A DNA stretch of 64,000 nt. Source: Ophiocordyceps camponoti-saundersi (nom. inval.) (lineage: Eukaryota; Ascomycota; Sordariomycetes; Hypocreales; Ophiocordycipitaceae). A program made the position numbers and the translations under genes. Where the stretch lies: the NCBI GenBank assembly GCA_003339415.1, contig PDHQ01000176.1, positions 1-64,000 on the forward strand, written 5' to 3'. Under the pieces are notes generated by a model. That model was given only the letters and a program-made list of their open reading frames with translations. It ran no database searches and was not told the DNA's origin. Shown piece by piece: positions 1 to 12,020 of the stretch. Each line of letters opens with the position of its first letter. Position 1 is the first letter of the stretch.

Positions 1-110
<110 letters not shown>

Positions 111-182
111 TAATATAAAAAAGGAAAAAAAAATAAAAAGCTTAAGCGTAGGGTAATTTATAAGTAAAGTTACTAACTTATT

Positions 183-511
183 AATTATTATACGCTAGCT
201 CTTATAAGGATTTCCTCTAAATATTTCCTAAGGATTTTTAAAAATTCCTAACTATACTTATATAACTTTAGAAACCTTATTATAAAATTATTTAGAAAAG
301 ACTTTAGGGGAAATTACTAGGAAATATAACCGCTTTTTTACCGGATTTTACTATACCCTTTCTTATATTTATTAGCACGTGCCCTTATATATTTTACTAA
401 GATTTCGCCTATAAGAGTTTCTCTCTCTTTTCCTCCTTTTCTCCTTAGCTTAGAATCTTTAGTTATAATATTAATATTATTATCTACTTAATATATTTCT
501 AAGCTATAATA
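183..511 (+). repeat. LTR B1, 5' LTR of a RIP-degraded gypsy-like element
   Basis: This ~329-bp repeat recurs at 9,402-9,730 and 11,314-11,655. All copies share the pyrimidine-rich block after a TATA-like stretch (around 380-440 here) and the same end, CTAAGCTATAATA. The following ~5 kb ends in another copy, so B1 and B2 read as the two LTRs of one element. The exact start is uncertain because RIP has erased the TG/CA ends. Confidence 0.7.
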
Positions 512-3500
512 TTATTCTAAGCTTATATTTTACTAATAAGTAATTAATAAATATATATTAGATTTTTATATCCTTATATTAAATATAAAAAAACTTATAT
601 ATAACTTATAATTATAACTAGCTTTAAAGTATATATTTAAAGCCCTTAACTAAACTTTTAAGTAATTAAGAAAACTCGCTTTAAAAACGCTAAATTTTAT
701 AATAAAATAAGGTTTTAGTAGAAATTAAACTGAAACTATAGCTACCTTTTTTTAAAATATTACTAATATAATTATATTATAAAAGTAATATATAGAGATA
801 ATATAATTATAAGCGTAAATTATAAAATTTTAAAGTTAGTTAATTAAGAAAATTAAAATTTAGATATAAAAAAAACTTTTTAAAAAATATTAACTATATT
901 TAAGATAAGTAAAAAGATATTTATCTTAGTTAAAAAAGCTACTTAGGATATTTTTACGCTAATTATTTTAGTAAGATAGCGAAACCTCTTTTATTTTAAC
1001 ATTATAACAATTTATTATAAAAAGGTAAGTAAGTTTTTAAGTAAAAAGGAGGATTTAAATACTTTTCTTAGAAACTTAAAAGATAAGATAAAATTTAATA
1101 AGATAATTTTCTATTATAAATAAAATAAGATAGGTATTTTATTTCGTACTTTAAAAGAAAAAGCTTATAGATTATTAGAAACTTAATATAACTTAAAAAA
1201 ACGCTTTTTTTCTAAATTAGCTAAAATAGTATAGTATTTAAAGTCCGCTTATAGAAATCTAAATAAATTTATAAAAGCTATAAACTAGCTTTATAAATTA
1301 AACTTTTCCTTAACTAATAAGTAAAAAATCTAAGAGTTTCTTATTAAGTTTAACTACCTTACGATTAAAACCTAAGTTCTCTTAGCTTATATTAAATATA
1401 TATTTTAAGATTATTTACTTACTAACCTTAACCTAAGCTTTCTTACGAAAGCTAAAGATTTATATATAATATATAAAGAATTTTATAAGTATATGAAAAA
1501 CGCTATAATTTACTAGAAACAGGAATTTACTCACTAAAAAGCTATATAAAAAGCTTACTAAAATAATAAAATAGCTTTAGTAATATAAAAAAAGATTATA
1601 ATTATAATTATAACCTTATATTAGAAAGGCTAGCTTTTAAGTAAAAATAAAAAGAAAGTTTACTAGGAAAATAGCACTTATTTTATTTATAAAAAGAAAA
1701 GCTATATAGCTAAGAATTACCTTAACTAATAGAAAATAAGGAAAGTTTATAAAGTTTAAATACCCTCGCTTAACTTTATTTAATTAAATAACTTTAATTT
1801 AAGAAAAAAGTAAAATTATTATAAAGCTTCTTAATAATTTTAAAAATATTATATATAAGATAGAAAGTAAAAGAGTTATTTACTATTAATAGTAAAGTTA
1901 AAGTTAATAATATTATTCTTTATACTTTTACCTTATATAATATTAGAGTAAATATTTATCTTTTAATTAGCTATTATTTTATAAAATAAGTAGTAAAGCG
2001 TTAAATTACTAAGCTTATTTTTATTTATCTTATTTTTTTTATTAATAAGTAATTTTTTCCCTAATAAATCTGCTAAGTAATTAACTATATCTAAAATCTC
2101 TTTATTAGCTTATTTTAGATAGCTAAGAAAAAGTTATTACTTAACTATATAGCTTAGAAATTAGTTTAGCTAAATAACTTACTTATTTTCCTTAAATACT
2201 TATATTTAATCTTACTATTAAAAAAGCCTTTTTTTATAAAAATCCGGATCTAGCTATCTAAATAAATACTTAACGCCGGAACTACTTTTTTTATTAAAAT
2301 AAGCGTAAATATTAAATCTTTTAGTATTTATAAAAGAAAAAAAACTTTATATAACTTATAAAGGAAAAGAAGCTAGCTTAAACCTTAACTTAGACTAATT
2401 AGGAAACTAATAATATAAATAAGGATATTTTAAAAAAATAGCTTCTCCGCTAAATATAATAAAACCCTCGCTTTATATAATAAAAAAAATAACCTTATTA
2501 ATATTTATAATTTCTATAAAACTAAAAAATAATAAGAACTTAATTATAATTATATAGCTAAGCTTAGCTAGCTATATATATATATAAAATATAAAATTTT
2601 ATTCCTTTAAAAAGAAAAACTTAAGTATATTACTTATATATATAATATAATTCCTTTAGCTTTTATATACTTTAAAAGGTTCTTTAGTAAGAAAGAAGCT
2701 TATACTTTTACTAATCCCTAACTTAGCTATAATATTACCTTAAAACTTAAAAAGCTTTTAAATCCGGTAAAACCTTTTTTTATAAGATATTTATAAAATA
2801 CTTACTTTTAGAAAAGGAAACTATTAATTATTTACTTAAGATTAAGTTTATTAAGCTAAACGCTAATCTTTACGCCGCCTTTATTCTATTCGTGCTAAAG
2901 CTATATTTAATAGCTTAGCTCTTTTATATTAATTACTAATAAATAAATAATTACTTAAAAAGTTAAATCTTACTTCCTCCTTTTTTAAAAAATATAATAT
3001 TTAGCTATTAGGAGGCGAAATAATTCTTAAAAGTTAATATTATTTAAATATTTTACTATTTTTATTTTAACCTTAACTTTAAGTACCTTATAGCTTTCTA
3101 TATAAAATTTAATATATTTTATTAGCTTATACTCTTATTTAGCTTTAAAATAAAGCTTACTTAATTTTTAAATTTTATTAATACTTAACTTTATAATCTT
3201 CTTAACTATTATATAAGTATATACGCTAATAATATATTAATTTACTTAAATACTAAAAAAGAAGAATATTAGAAAAATTAATAAAAAATAATCTAGCGCT
3301 TATATTAAGCGAATTTATAAGGGGATATTTAAAAATTAAAATTTAATATTATAAAAGTTAATTCTTTTAATATAATATTATATATAAGTTAAGGGATAAG
3401 CGTAAACTTTTATAAAATATAAATAATTAAAAATTAGAAATTTAAGGATTTTTATAATTATAAAGCTATCTACTTATTTATAAAATTTTATAATTTTATT

Positions 3501-5588
3501 TAAATTTTCTATCATTATATTAAGGCTATTATTAAGCTTTTAAATTATCTTATAAAGAAAAATATTATTTTTAAGCTTAGATTAAAGTAAAAAAAAGCTT
3601 TTAATAGGATAAAAACGCTAGCTATATAAGCCTTAATACTCGCTTTCTTCTACTTAGAACTCCTAACTTACCTTAAGATTAACGTCTCTTAAAATATTAC
3701 CGCTAAGATAGTTTAATAATAATAAAATAATTAAATATAAAAGCTTATTAGCTTTTTCTTAAAAACTATAAACTTAGCTAAATAAGTATACTTAATTTAA
3801 AATTATAAACTCTTTATTATTATATAAAGCCTTAAGTATTTTTATCTAAAATTACTTAGTTAGAAGTTTAAAATAATTATAAATTATAAAGCTTTAGTTT
3901 ATTTTATAATAAAAAGATTACTTTTTATTTATTAAGTTTAATAATTTAATTTCTTTACTTAGTTTAATATTTATTTCCTATACTAACTTACCTAACTTAA
4001 TATAATTACTCACGCCCTTTTACGGAAAATAGCTAAGCTTCTAATTATAAAAGCTTATAAGAAGGAAGAAAAAACGCTTATAATAATTCCCTTAGAAAAT
4101 GTTAGTTTTAAAATATTAACCTTAACTTTTATAATTACTTTAATCCGCTTTATAAAAAACTTTATCTTATTATAAGCGGAGTTAATATAATTAATTTAAA
4201 AAAAAAATATAAGCTAAAACCTCGGATTTTATAGTAATCTCCTTATTATCCCTAAGTAAGATAGTTAGAAGCGATTTTTTCTATATATTAGCTTAATTAA
4301 AAATATATATAAGCTAGCTATCTTTACTTATAAAAAATAAATTAAAATTACTTAAATATTCTAATAAAGCTATTATTAGCTTAGGATAAAGTAAGATATT
4401 TATTAGTATATTTATAATAATTATAAATATTAAAAGAATAAAATATTATAAGATAAAACCTTAAGTTTACTATACTTTTTATTTATTTTAAACTTTTATA
4501 TAAAAATATATTACTTATAATAAAAAAGTAATATTAAAAGATTGTTTTAAATATTATTATACTTAAACTTTTATTTATAAGCTAAGTAAGATTATCGCTA
4601 TATTATTAAGTAAAAAGAATAATATAGCTAAAATACTTATAAAATGCTATTTTTAATATTTTTATTATCTTTTTAATATATTAAATATATAAATTATTAA
4701 TAATACTAGCTTATTTATCTTAAAATTTTTTAGTAAAATTAACTAGCTTATTAATATTAAGTATTAATATAATAGTTTCCTTTATTCCTAAATATAAGGA
4801 AATATAAAAATAATTAACTAATACTTAAACTAGAGGCTATAATTTTAGGTAAATAAGCGTTAAAATAATAAAAATATTTTCTTTCCCGCCTTAAACTTTA
4901 TATATAACTCTTTTTAGTATTTATTAATTAGTATAATATTACTTATAGTTGCTTTTAAGAAAAATATCTAAAACCTCTTTTTAGTCTTTAGCTTTTAAAA
5001 TAGCTTAGATATTTTAAGCCTTATTATTATAGCTTATAAACTTATCGCCTAAGTATAAGGAATATAATAATAAGCTTAAATTACTATAAATAAAATATAT
5101 AGTAAGTAGAAAATATAAGCTAATATAAGATATCGCTTAATAAACTTTATAATTAATAATTAGGTATTTTTTAGCTATAAGAGTTTTATAATAACTATAC
5201 TTATAATAAAACTTAATATATAATAATTAAGTTTTTTTATAATTTTTTAAAAATAAAGCTATAGCTATATTTTTAACTTATTAGATAGCTATTAGATAAT
5301 AAACTTATTTTATACTAATTATTTTTAAAAAGCTATTATAAATCTTTTACTTAGCTAAAAAATACTCTTTACTAAACTAAGAATTATTAATAATACGCTA
5401 AAGTAAGAAATAAACTAAATCTTTTAATTTTATATTATAAAATAATACTATTAGTTAGAAAACTAAGTTTATTAATATAATTATAACTTTAATAAGATAT
5501 AATACCTTATTAAGAATTTTTAATATACGCTAATAACTTTTAAAGAATTTTATAATTATTTCCCTAATATTAATTACTTACTTATTAA
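512..5588 (+). pseudogene. Relic gag-pol interior of a Ty3/gypsy retrotransposon
   Basis: The interior of the B-flanked element has no usable reading frame. At about 3,487-3,656 one + frame still gives a recognisable reverse transcriptase/RNase H connection: an FYxxFI-like stretch, then a lysine-rich stretch, then KAFNRIKTLAI and an A-L-I-L-A-F run, matching the 'AF..LK..F..AP.L..FD' block of Ty3/gypsy pol. Several stops in the frame (TAA/TAG) sit where CAA, CAG or CGA would be expected, as RIP predicts. The rest of the pol order (integrase downstream) was not resolvable by eye. The interior continues at 7,496-7,565 and 9,343-9,401 after two nested insertions. Confidence 0.6.
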
Positions 5589-5607
5589 TTTTTAATATTA
5601 AATTAAA

Positions 5608-7476
5608 TAAGCGTAACCTTTATATATTCTACGGATTCCGCGCTTATAGCGATATAAATACAGACTTCTTATTTTTATATTATAAGTAAACTCCGCTCCT
5701 TTTATTACTTTATAGTAATAGCTAGCTACGCTTAGAGTAACTTAAAAGGGGAGGGTAATATTATATAAGTTAATCGTAACTATAAAAGTTTTTTACTTAA
5801 AATATAATTTTACTCTAAATTCTAATAATTTTAAATTTAAAAGTTTACTATATTTATTACCTTATTAAAAGCTAAGGTAAATATTAGTAAGATTATTTTA
5901 AAAAATATTTTTATTTTTATATAAGTAATTATTAAATAAATAGCGAAGTTTAAAAGGGTTTAAGGAGGTGCCCCCTTTACCTTAACTCTATTAGTTAGTA
6001 ATATCTCCTTAGCTATTATAGCTATAGTTTTCTTTTTATTCTATAGCTTTAGGGGGAGCGAAACTCTTTTAATATAAGCTATAATTATAGCTAAAATATT
6101 AAAGAAAATTATTAAAAAATAAGTTTTTAAGCGATATAAGTAATAGCTTATAATTTATTTTAACTTTATAGCTACTTTATTTTAAGTTTAAAGCCTTAAA
6201 ATAATTATAATAAATATTAACTATAAATTTTATAAGTAAAGCTAAGCTTTTATAATAAGAAAATTACTTAATAGCGATATTATAATAATATTTTAAAATA
6301 TTATTTATAAGCTTTAATTTAATTTAAAGTAACTTTATATTATTTTTAAAGAAAAAGTATATTTAATTAGTAAAAGTTATACTTTTATTCTAAAAAAAGT
6401 ATTAGCGCGGGCCTTATAATAAGGCGGTAAAAAAGCTATTTAAAAAAAATTAAGTTATTAAATAAGGTTTTAATAATATAATTATATATAAAAAAATATT
6501 ATTTTAAAACTTAGTAAAGTTTTTTAATAATTATTATTAATAGTATAATAGATATAAATTAAATTTATAATAAAAATATAAAAATATAAATAAAGATTTT
6601 TAATATTAAATTATATATACTAAAAATTTAATTTTAGTAATATTTTAAATATAACTAATTTAAATATATTACTAAATATTATATAATAAAGCTATAATAT
6701 AATAAATATTTTATTACTTTATATATAAAAAGCGAGTTTACTTACCTTATAGCTTATAAAAAAAACTATATTATTACTTTTTCTATTAAAAGTTTTACCT
6801 TAAGTAAAGTTAACTTTACTTTAAAATAAGAGCGGTATAAAATTAAGCGAAGGATATATATATTACCTAACTTTAAAAGTTTATAAATTAAAGCTTTATA
6901 TATACCGCCCCTTCTCCCCCTTTAGCGCTAACTAAAAACTAATAATAGCTAAGGCGGAAACGCTAAAAAGCGAATATAATAATACCCCTTTTTTAACTTT
7001 AATTTTATACTTATTTATAGCTTTACTATAATAATTTAGCTATTTTTTAAGATTAGCTATTATAAGGTTTATTATAAGATAATAAAATTTTTATATATAC
7101 TTAAGCTATATTAATAAGGCTTTAATAAATTAAATTATTAAAGCTATTTTAATTAAATATAGGGATTTAGTTTATAGTAATAATAATAGCTAAGAGGATA
7201 AGTAAGCTATATAAACTTTATATTAAACTTAGTTTATATATACTTTTATTACCGCGAAATCTGCTTTAGGGCAAATATTAGCTTTTAAATTATTAGTTAA
7301 TATTTAACTTATTAAATATATAAAGTGCCGGGTGCGGATAAGGTTTAACCTAAAGCTAAGGTAACGCTTAAAAGGAGAGTTTTACTTTAAGTTCTCTAGT
7401 TTTTCCCCCTCTTAAAATATATATAAAATAGTTTTAAGCTATATAAAGTATATTAATATATAAATTATTATTATTA
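5608..7476 (+). mobile_element. Element C1, non-LTR-like, (TTA)n tail, 19-bp TSD
   Basis: A 1,869-bp insertion bounded by identical 19-bp copies of TTTTTAATATTAAATTAAA (5,589-5,607 and 7,477-7,495). It ends in a TTA-rich tail. The paralogous gypsy end at 11,120-11,310 lacks it and shows the empty site. Two more copies exist (C3 15,704-17,256 reversed; C2 about 45,620-47,505). Long, variable-length TSDs with a simple-repeat tail and 5' truncation are the hallmark of target-primed non-LTR retrotransposons. No reverse transcriptase motif could be read, so a SINE-like or defective LINE cannot be separated. Confidence 0.7.
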
Positions 7477-7495
7477 TTTTTAATATTAAATTAAA

Positions 7496-7565
7496 GTTAT
7501 TATAATAAATTATAATTATAAGAATAATAATTAAAATAATAATATAATTTCCCTAAGTATATAAT
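7496..7565 (+). pseudogene. Gypsy 3' interior between nested insertions
   Basis: Seventy bases of the B-flanked element, between C1 and A1. They align with the uninterrupted copy at about 11,180-11,285, including the shared CTAAGTA stretch near 7,552. Confidence 0.55.
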
Positions 7566-9342
7566 TATAAGAAATTAGTCTATAATTAATTATAGCTAGA
7601 TAGGGGGGATTATAATAGATATATTTAGGTCTTCCCGATAACGCTTAGTTATTACGCGGGGTATATAGCTAGCTTAGGAAGGGGGCTTCTCTCCTTTCTC
7701 CTTCCTCTCTTCGATAGCTTTAATTATAACTTTACTTTAGCTTACTTCTATAATTACCTTAGTAAAACCTTTATATTAATTAAAGCTCCTTTTACCGCTA
7801 ACTAAACGTAAAAGTAAGATCTTAGTATAGAATACTATTAAATTCTACTTATATTAAAGCTACTTTTAGCTTATTCTAACTTAGACTTTTAGCTAGCCGC
7901 TATATATATTAAATTTATAATTAATAGAGCTATAATTAGGAAGCTTAAGTTTTAGTTTTATTATATTTTTTCTTATTTTAGCACCTTTTAGTAGATATTC
8001 TTTCTATATATTATTATAGCTATAGATTTTTCTATCTAGCTTAAAGCCTTTTTAGTATATATCTCTAAGCTTTTTAAGAAAAATTATAAAAAGCGCTAAG
8101 TAAATTTTTCCTTAATTAGGATATATTAAAAGCTATTAGAGCCCCTTAAAGAATATATTATAAAATAAAAATATACTTTTTTCGAGGCCGGATTATTATA
8201 TTAATTCGATTACGCTAAGATTATTTTACTCTTATCTAAGCTATATAAGGAGCTATAAAAGCGCTTAGATTATAAGAACTAGCTTATAATATACGCGGCT
8301 TTCGCTAGCTTTCTTCGAAGCTTTAATAAAGTATTTAATTCTAGGAATATTCCTAACGCGCTAGTTAATTTACTATCCCCCCTTTTTACTAACCCGATAA
8401 ATATTACGTTTATATAATTTTATTTTAGTATTATTAAGCGCTAGCGTTATTATTAGTATAACTAAATTAGTTATTTTAAGTATAATTATTTAAAGCTTTA
8501 TAAGTAAATAAGGATATTAAGGTTAGGGCTTTCTATAAGCGGAGCGGGGTAGTTAAAAGTAAATTTAGAGTATTTTAATTAAGGGGATAATAAGTAAGGA
8601 GGGATAAGTATACGCTAAATATTATAGCTTAAGTAATTTCCGGCCTCGTTACGTTACTTTATATAAAGATAGTTTATATATAGCTTAGGCGCGTAAATTT
8701 ATTAGTAAGTATATATTATAGTTATATTACGCCCTAGCTTATAAACTAGCGCTAGCGGTATATAATAATAAGTATATAGCTAGCTTTATTATTTACTATA
8801 ATTAGGTTATTCTCTAAGCTTCCTATAATTAATATAATATTACTTAATTTTATACGCTAGCTATATAAGTAAATTTTTACTATTAATATATAAGTTTATT
8901 AATTCCTACTTTAAGTAATATTATAATTCTAAGCTTATTAGAATTTTCCTTATAAAGATTAGGGTTTAAATCCTTAAACTATAAGGAAGCCCTTCCGCCC
9001 TCTTATTTTTACCTTTACGGAGGCTATTAGGCTATTAGCTAGGGATTATATAAAGTATTTCGCTAGTATAATAATATATTAACTTTTCTATCCTATACTC
9101 CTACCTCCTCGGCTAGCCTAAGGAGAGGGTTATATAAGGGATTAGTTTATAATTAATCGTAGCTAGATAGGGGGGATTATAGCGGATATATTTAGGTCTT
9201 CCTAATAGCGCTTAGTTATCGCGCGGGGTATATAGCTAGCTTAGGAAGGGGGCTTCTCTCCCTTCTCCTTCCTCTCTTCGATAGCTTTAATTATAACTTT
9301 ACTTTAGCTTACTTCTATAGTCGCCTTAGTAAGACCTTTATA
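7566..9342 (+). mobile_element. Element A1, 1.78-kb mini LTR element
   Basis: A 1,777-bp element with direct terminal repeats at 7,566-7,774 and 9,133-9,342 (209 and 210 bp). The interior is only ~1.36 kb and shows no pol remnant, like a TRIM/LARD-type non-autonomous LTR element. The flanking 5-mers are ATAAT and ATAGC, which differ only by transitions and fit a RIP-blurred 5-bp TSD. Full-length sister copies are A2 (30,780-32,555) and A3 (about 47,912-49,687); a partial one lies at 9,735-11,119. The LTRs carry a conserved block around a GGGGGGATTATA motif and a TC-rich stretch, probably promoter or poly(A) sequence. Confidence 0.8.
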
Positions 9343-9401
9343 ATAGCTATATATTAGATATTATTAATTTTAATAAATATATTAAAGCTTTTATTAAAAA
9401 G

Positions 9402-9730
9402 TAATATTATATACTAGCTTTTATAAAGATTTTTTTTAAATATTTCTTAAAGATTTTTAAAGATTTTTAACTATATTTATATAACTTTAGAAACTTTATT
9501 ATAAAATTACTTTAAAAAAACCTTAAGGGAAATTACTAGGAAATATAATTACTTTTTTATTAGATTTTATTATACCTTTTCCTATATTTACTAGTATATA
9601 CTTTTATATATTTTACTAAGATTTCGCTTATAAGAGTTTCTCTCTCTTTTTTTTCTTTTCTTCTTAGCTTAGAATTTTTATTTAGAATATTAATATTATT
9701 ATTTACTTAATATATTTCTAAGCTATAATA
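9402..9730 (+). repeat. LTR B2, 3' LTR of the gypsy-like element
   Basis: About 329 bp matching B1 (183-511) and B3 (11,314-11,655), ending in the same CTAAGCTATAATA. With B1 it frames the gypsy-like interior once the nested C1 and A1 are removed in thought, leaving about 5.9 kb (183-9,730 minus the two insertions). Confidence 0.7.
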
Positions 9731-9887
9731 GAATACGCTATAAGCGGCTTTAATATAAGTAAAATTTAATAGCGTTTTATATTAAGATCTTACTCTTATA
9801 TTTAGTTAGCGGTAAAAGGAGCTTTAATTAATATAAAGGTCTTATTATAACGATTATAGAAATAAGCTAAAGTAAAGTTATAATTAA

Positions 9888-10956
9888 GGCCCCTTTTAAA
9901 AAGTATCTATCTTTTCTTATAAGGTATCTAAATTCGTCGGAATTTTTTTTTACCGGGCCCGGCAGAGACGTATTAAAGTAGCTGTTAAGTAGTTAGTATA
10001 GTAAATTTAGGTGGGCACACTATAGCTACCCTACCCTAGCGCGTCTTAACCTGCTTTTTAAAGCTATCGCTATTTTCTACGAGGGCCGTAGCGGCGGCAG
10101 CGGCAGCGGTAGCGGTAGCCGTAACGCCGAGGGCAGCGGCACCGGTAGCGGTATAAGTACCGGCAGCCGTAACGCCGAGGGCAGCGACGGTAGTAGCGAT
10201 CGTAACGATAGCGGCAGCGGCACCGGCACCGGCAGCCGTAACGCCGAGAGTAGCGATAGCAGCAGCGATCGTAACGGTAGCGGCAGCGGCAGCGGCACCG
10301 GTAGCGGCACCGGCAGCGGCAGCCGTAACGCTGAGGGCAGCGGCACCGGTAGCGGCATAGGCACCGGCAGCCGTGACGCCGAGGGCAGCGACGGTAGCAG
10401 CGATCGTAACGATAGCGGCAGCGGCACCGGCACCGGCAGCGGCACTAGCAGCGGCAGCCGTAACGCCGAGGGCAGCGGCACCGGCAGCGGTATAAGCACC
10501 GGCAGCCGTAACGCCGAGGGCAGCGACGGTAGTAGCGATCGTAACGATAGCGGTAGCGGCAGCGGCACCGGCAGCCGTAACGCTGAGAGCAGCGACGGCA
10601 GCAGCGATCGTAATAGTAGCGGCAGCGGCAGCGGCACCGGCAGCGGCAGCCGTAACGCCGAGGGCAGCGGCACCGGCACCGGCATAGGCACCGGCAGCCG
10701 TAACGCCGAGGGCAGCGATAGTAGTAGCGATCGTAACGGCGGCCGCAAGGGCGGCAGCAGATAAAGCTACGATAGCTTTAAAAAATAAGTATACGTTAAG
10801 ACGCGCTAGGGTAAGGCGGCGGTAGTTCGCTTACTAAAATTTGCTATACCGACTACTTAGAGGCTACTTCGATATATCTCTGCCGGGCCCGGCGAAAAAA
10901 AATTCCGACGAATTTAGATACCCTTTATTAATTTATAAATGCTCTTTAAAAGGGGC
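9888..10956. mobile_element. Foldback/MULE-like element with ~190-bp inverted repeats
   Basis: A 1,069-bp element with long imperfect terminal inverted repeats (about 9,889-10,075 and 10,762-10,956). Conserved blocks in both arms include GCCCCTTTTAAA at the tips, GGTATCTAAATTCGTCGGAA, CCGGGCCCGGCAGAG and CCCTAGCGCGTCTTAAC. The insertion duplicated TATAATTAA (9,879-9,887 and 10,957-10,965). Empty A-element LTRs near 32,392 and 30,829 carry a single copy of that site. Long TIRs with a 9-bp TSD suggest a non-autonomous Mutator-like element; 8 bp (hAT) cannot be fully excluded. No transposase is present; the interior is the GC-rich minisatellite. Confidence 0.85.
10077..10760. repeat. GC-rich hexamer minisatellite inside the foldback element
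   Basis: About 680 bp built from GGCAGC, GGCACC and GGTAGC hexamers, arranged in higher-order units marked by CGTAACGCCGAGGGCAGCG and GATCGTAACGATAGC. It is strongly GC-rich in a sea of AT-rich DNA and is full of CpA steps, so it escaped RIP. It is open in one frame on each strand: the - strand frame reads leucine/proline/valine repeats from an ATG; the + strand frame reads Gly-Ser-Thr with an RNAEGSDGSSDRN-type motif and has no ATG. Open frames are expected from a hexamer repeat without stop triplets, so neither is called a gene. Confidence 0.9.
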
Positions 10957-11119
10957 TATAATTAAAGCTATTAAGAAGAAGAAGAGAAGGAGAGAGAAGC
11001 CCTCCTTTTAAGCTAACTATATACCTTATATAATAACTAAGTGTTATTAGGAAAACCTAAGTATATCCCTTATAAACCCCCTTATTTAGCTATAATTAGT
11101 TATAAACTAATCTTTTATA

Positions 11120-11313
11120 TTATTAAGGAATTTTATAAAAATTTCCTTAATTTTATTAGCTTACTTTTTAATATTTAAAGCTAAATTAAAGCTATTATAG
11201 CTAATTAATTATATAAAGATAATAACTAAAATAACGCTATAATTTCTCTAAGTAACTAGTTTTACTATAAGCGTTATTAATTTTAATAAATATATTAAAA
11301 CTTTTATAAAAGG
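11120..11313 (+). pseudogene. Second gypsy 3' end, uninterrupted
   Basis: Aligns with the gypsy interior end at 5,540-5,607 plus 7,496-7,565 plus 9,343-9,401, without C or A insertions. It serves as the empty-site reference for C1 and A1. Confidence 0.6.
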
Positions 11314-11655
11314 GTAATATTACGCGCTAATATTTATAATACTTTTAAGAATTTTCTTTTAAAATATTTTACTATATTTTTTAAAATTTTTTAAATAAAA
11401 TATTATATAATCTTAAAAACCTTATTATAAAATTATAGAAAAGGACCTTAAAAGGAGATAATTAAAAGTATAATTACTTCTTTATTATAACTTTATTATA
11501 ACCTTTCTTATTATTATTAATATATGCCCTTATATATCTTATTAAAATTTTACTTATAAGAGTTTTTCTCTTTTTCTCTCTTTTCTCTTTAGCTTAAAAT
11601 CTTTATTTATAATATTAATATTATTATTTTCTTAATATATTTCTAAGCTATAATA
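11314..11655 (+). repeat. LTR B3
   Basis: Third copy of the ~330-bp B LTR, directly after a gypsy 3' end. It is the 3' LTR of a second, mostly lost gypsy copy. It is bounded on the right by TTTA repeats where element DFE begins. Confidence 0.65.
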
Positions 11656-11918
11656 ATAATATTTATTTATTTATTTATACGCTAAGGGCCTTTATAATAT
11701 TTAAAGCCTTTATAATATAATAAGTAGGAAAAATCCCTTAAAATAAAGTAAAACCTCCTAACTATAAAAAGAAAGCTTACTATACGCTTATATAAAGATA
11801 TAGCGGTAGCTAGTAGTAATATAATATAATAAGCTTATTACCTAAAGGTAGTTTCGAATAATATAAGAAAAGTAAGGTAAGGAGGGGAGTATAGAGAAAA
11901 GGAAAGTTTATAAAACGT

Positions 11919-12020
11919 AAGGCGGAAAAAGTAAGGCGGTATAATATAGTATAAGGCGGTATAGGGTAGTACGGGGCGGTATAAGGCGGTATAAGGCGAG
12001 GCGGTATAGCGCGGGGTAAA
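11919..12020 (+). repeat. GGCGGTATA minisatellite in segment D
   Basis: About seven degenerate copies of a GGCGGTATA / AGGCGGTATA decamer, one of the few G-rich patches in this tract. The reverse-complement array lies at 44,670-44,760 in DFE copy 2, at the corresponding distance from the element end, so it is part of the element. Confidence 0.7.

Larger units (their letters stand above)
9735..11119 (-). mobile_element. Partial element A copy, one LTR, split by a foldback insertion
   Basis: Reverse-oriented piece of element A: ~95 bp of interior (from the AGCGGCTTTAATATAAG block near 9,742), then one LTR. The LTR is split into 9,832-9,887 and 10,957-11,119. These two parts total 219 bp; removing the 9-bp duplication gives exactly the 210 bp of the other A LTRs. 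The rest of the element is missing on the left, where it abuts B2. Confidence 0.75.

Noticed and set aside
10077..10748. 223-codon reading frame on the - strand (Leu/Pro/Val repeats)
   Set aside because: It is produced by a GC-rich hexamer minisatellite that lacks stop triplets; the + strand is open too. It lies inside a foldback element, with no promoter or conserved domain visible.
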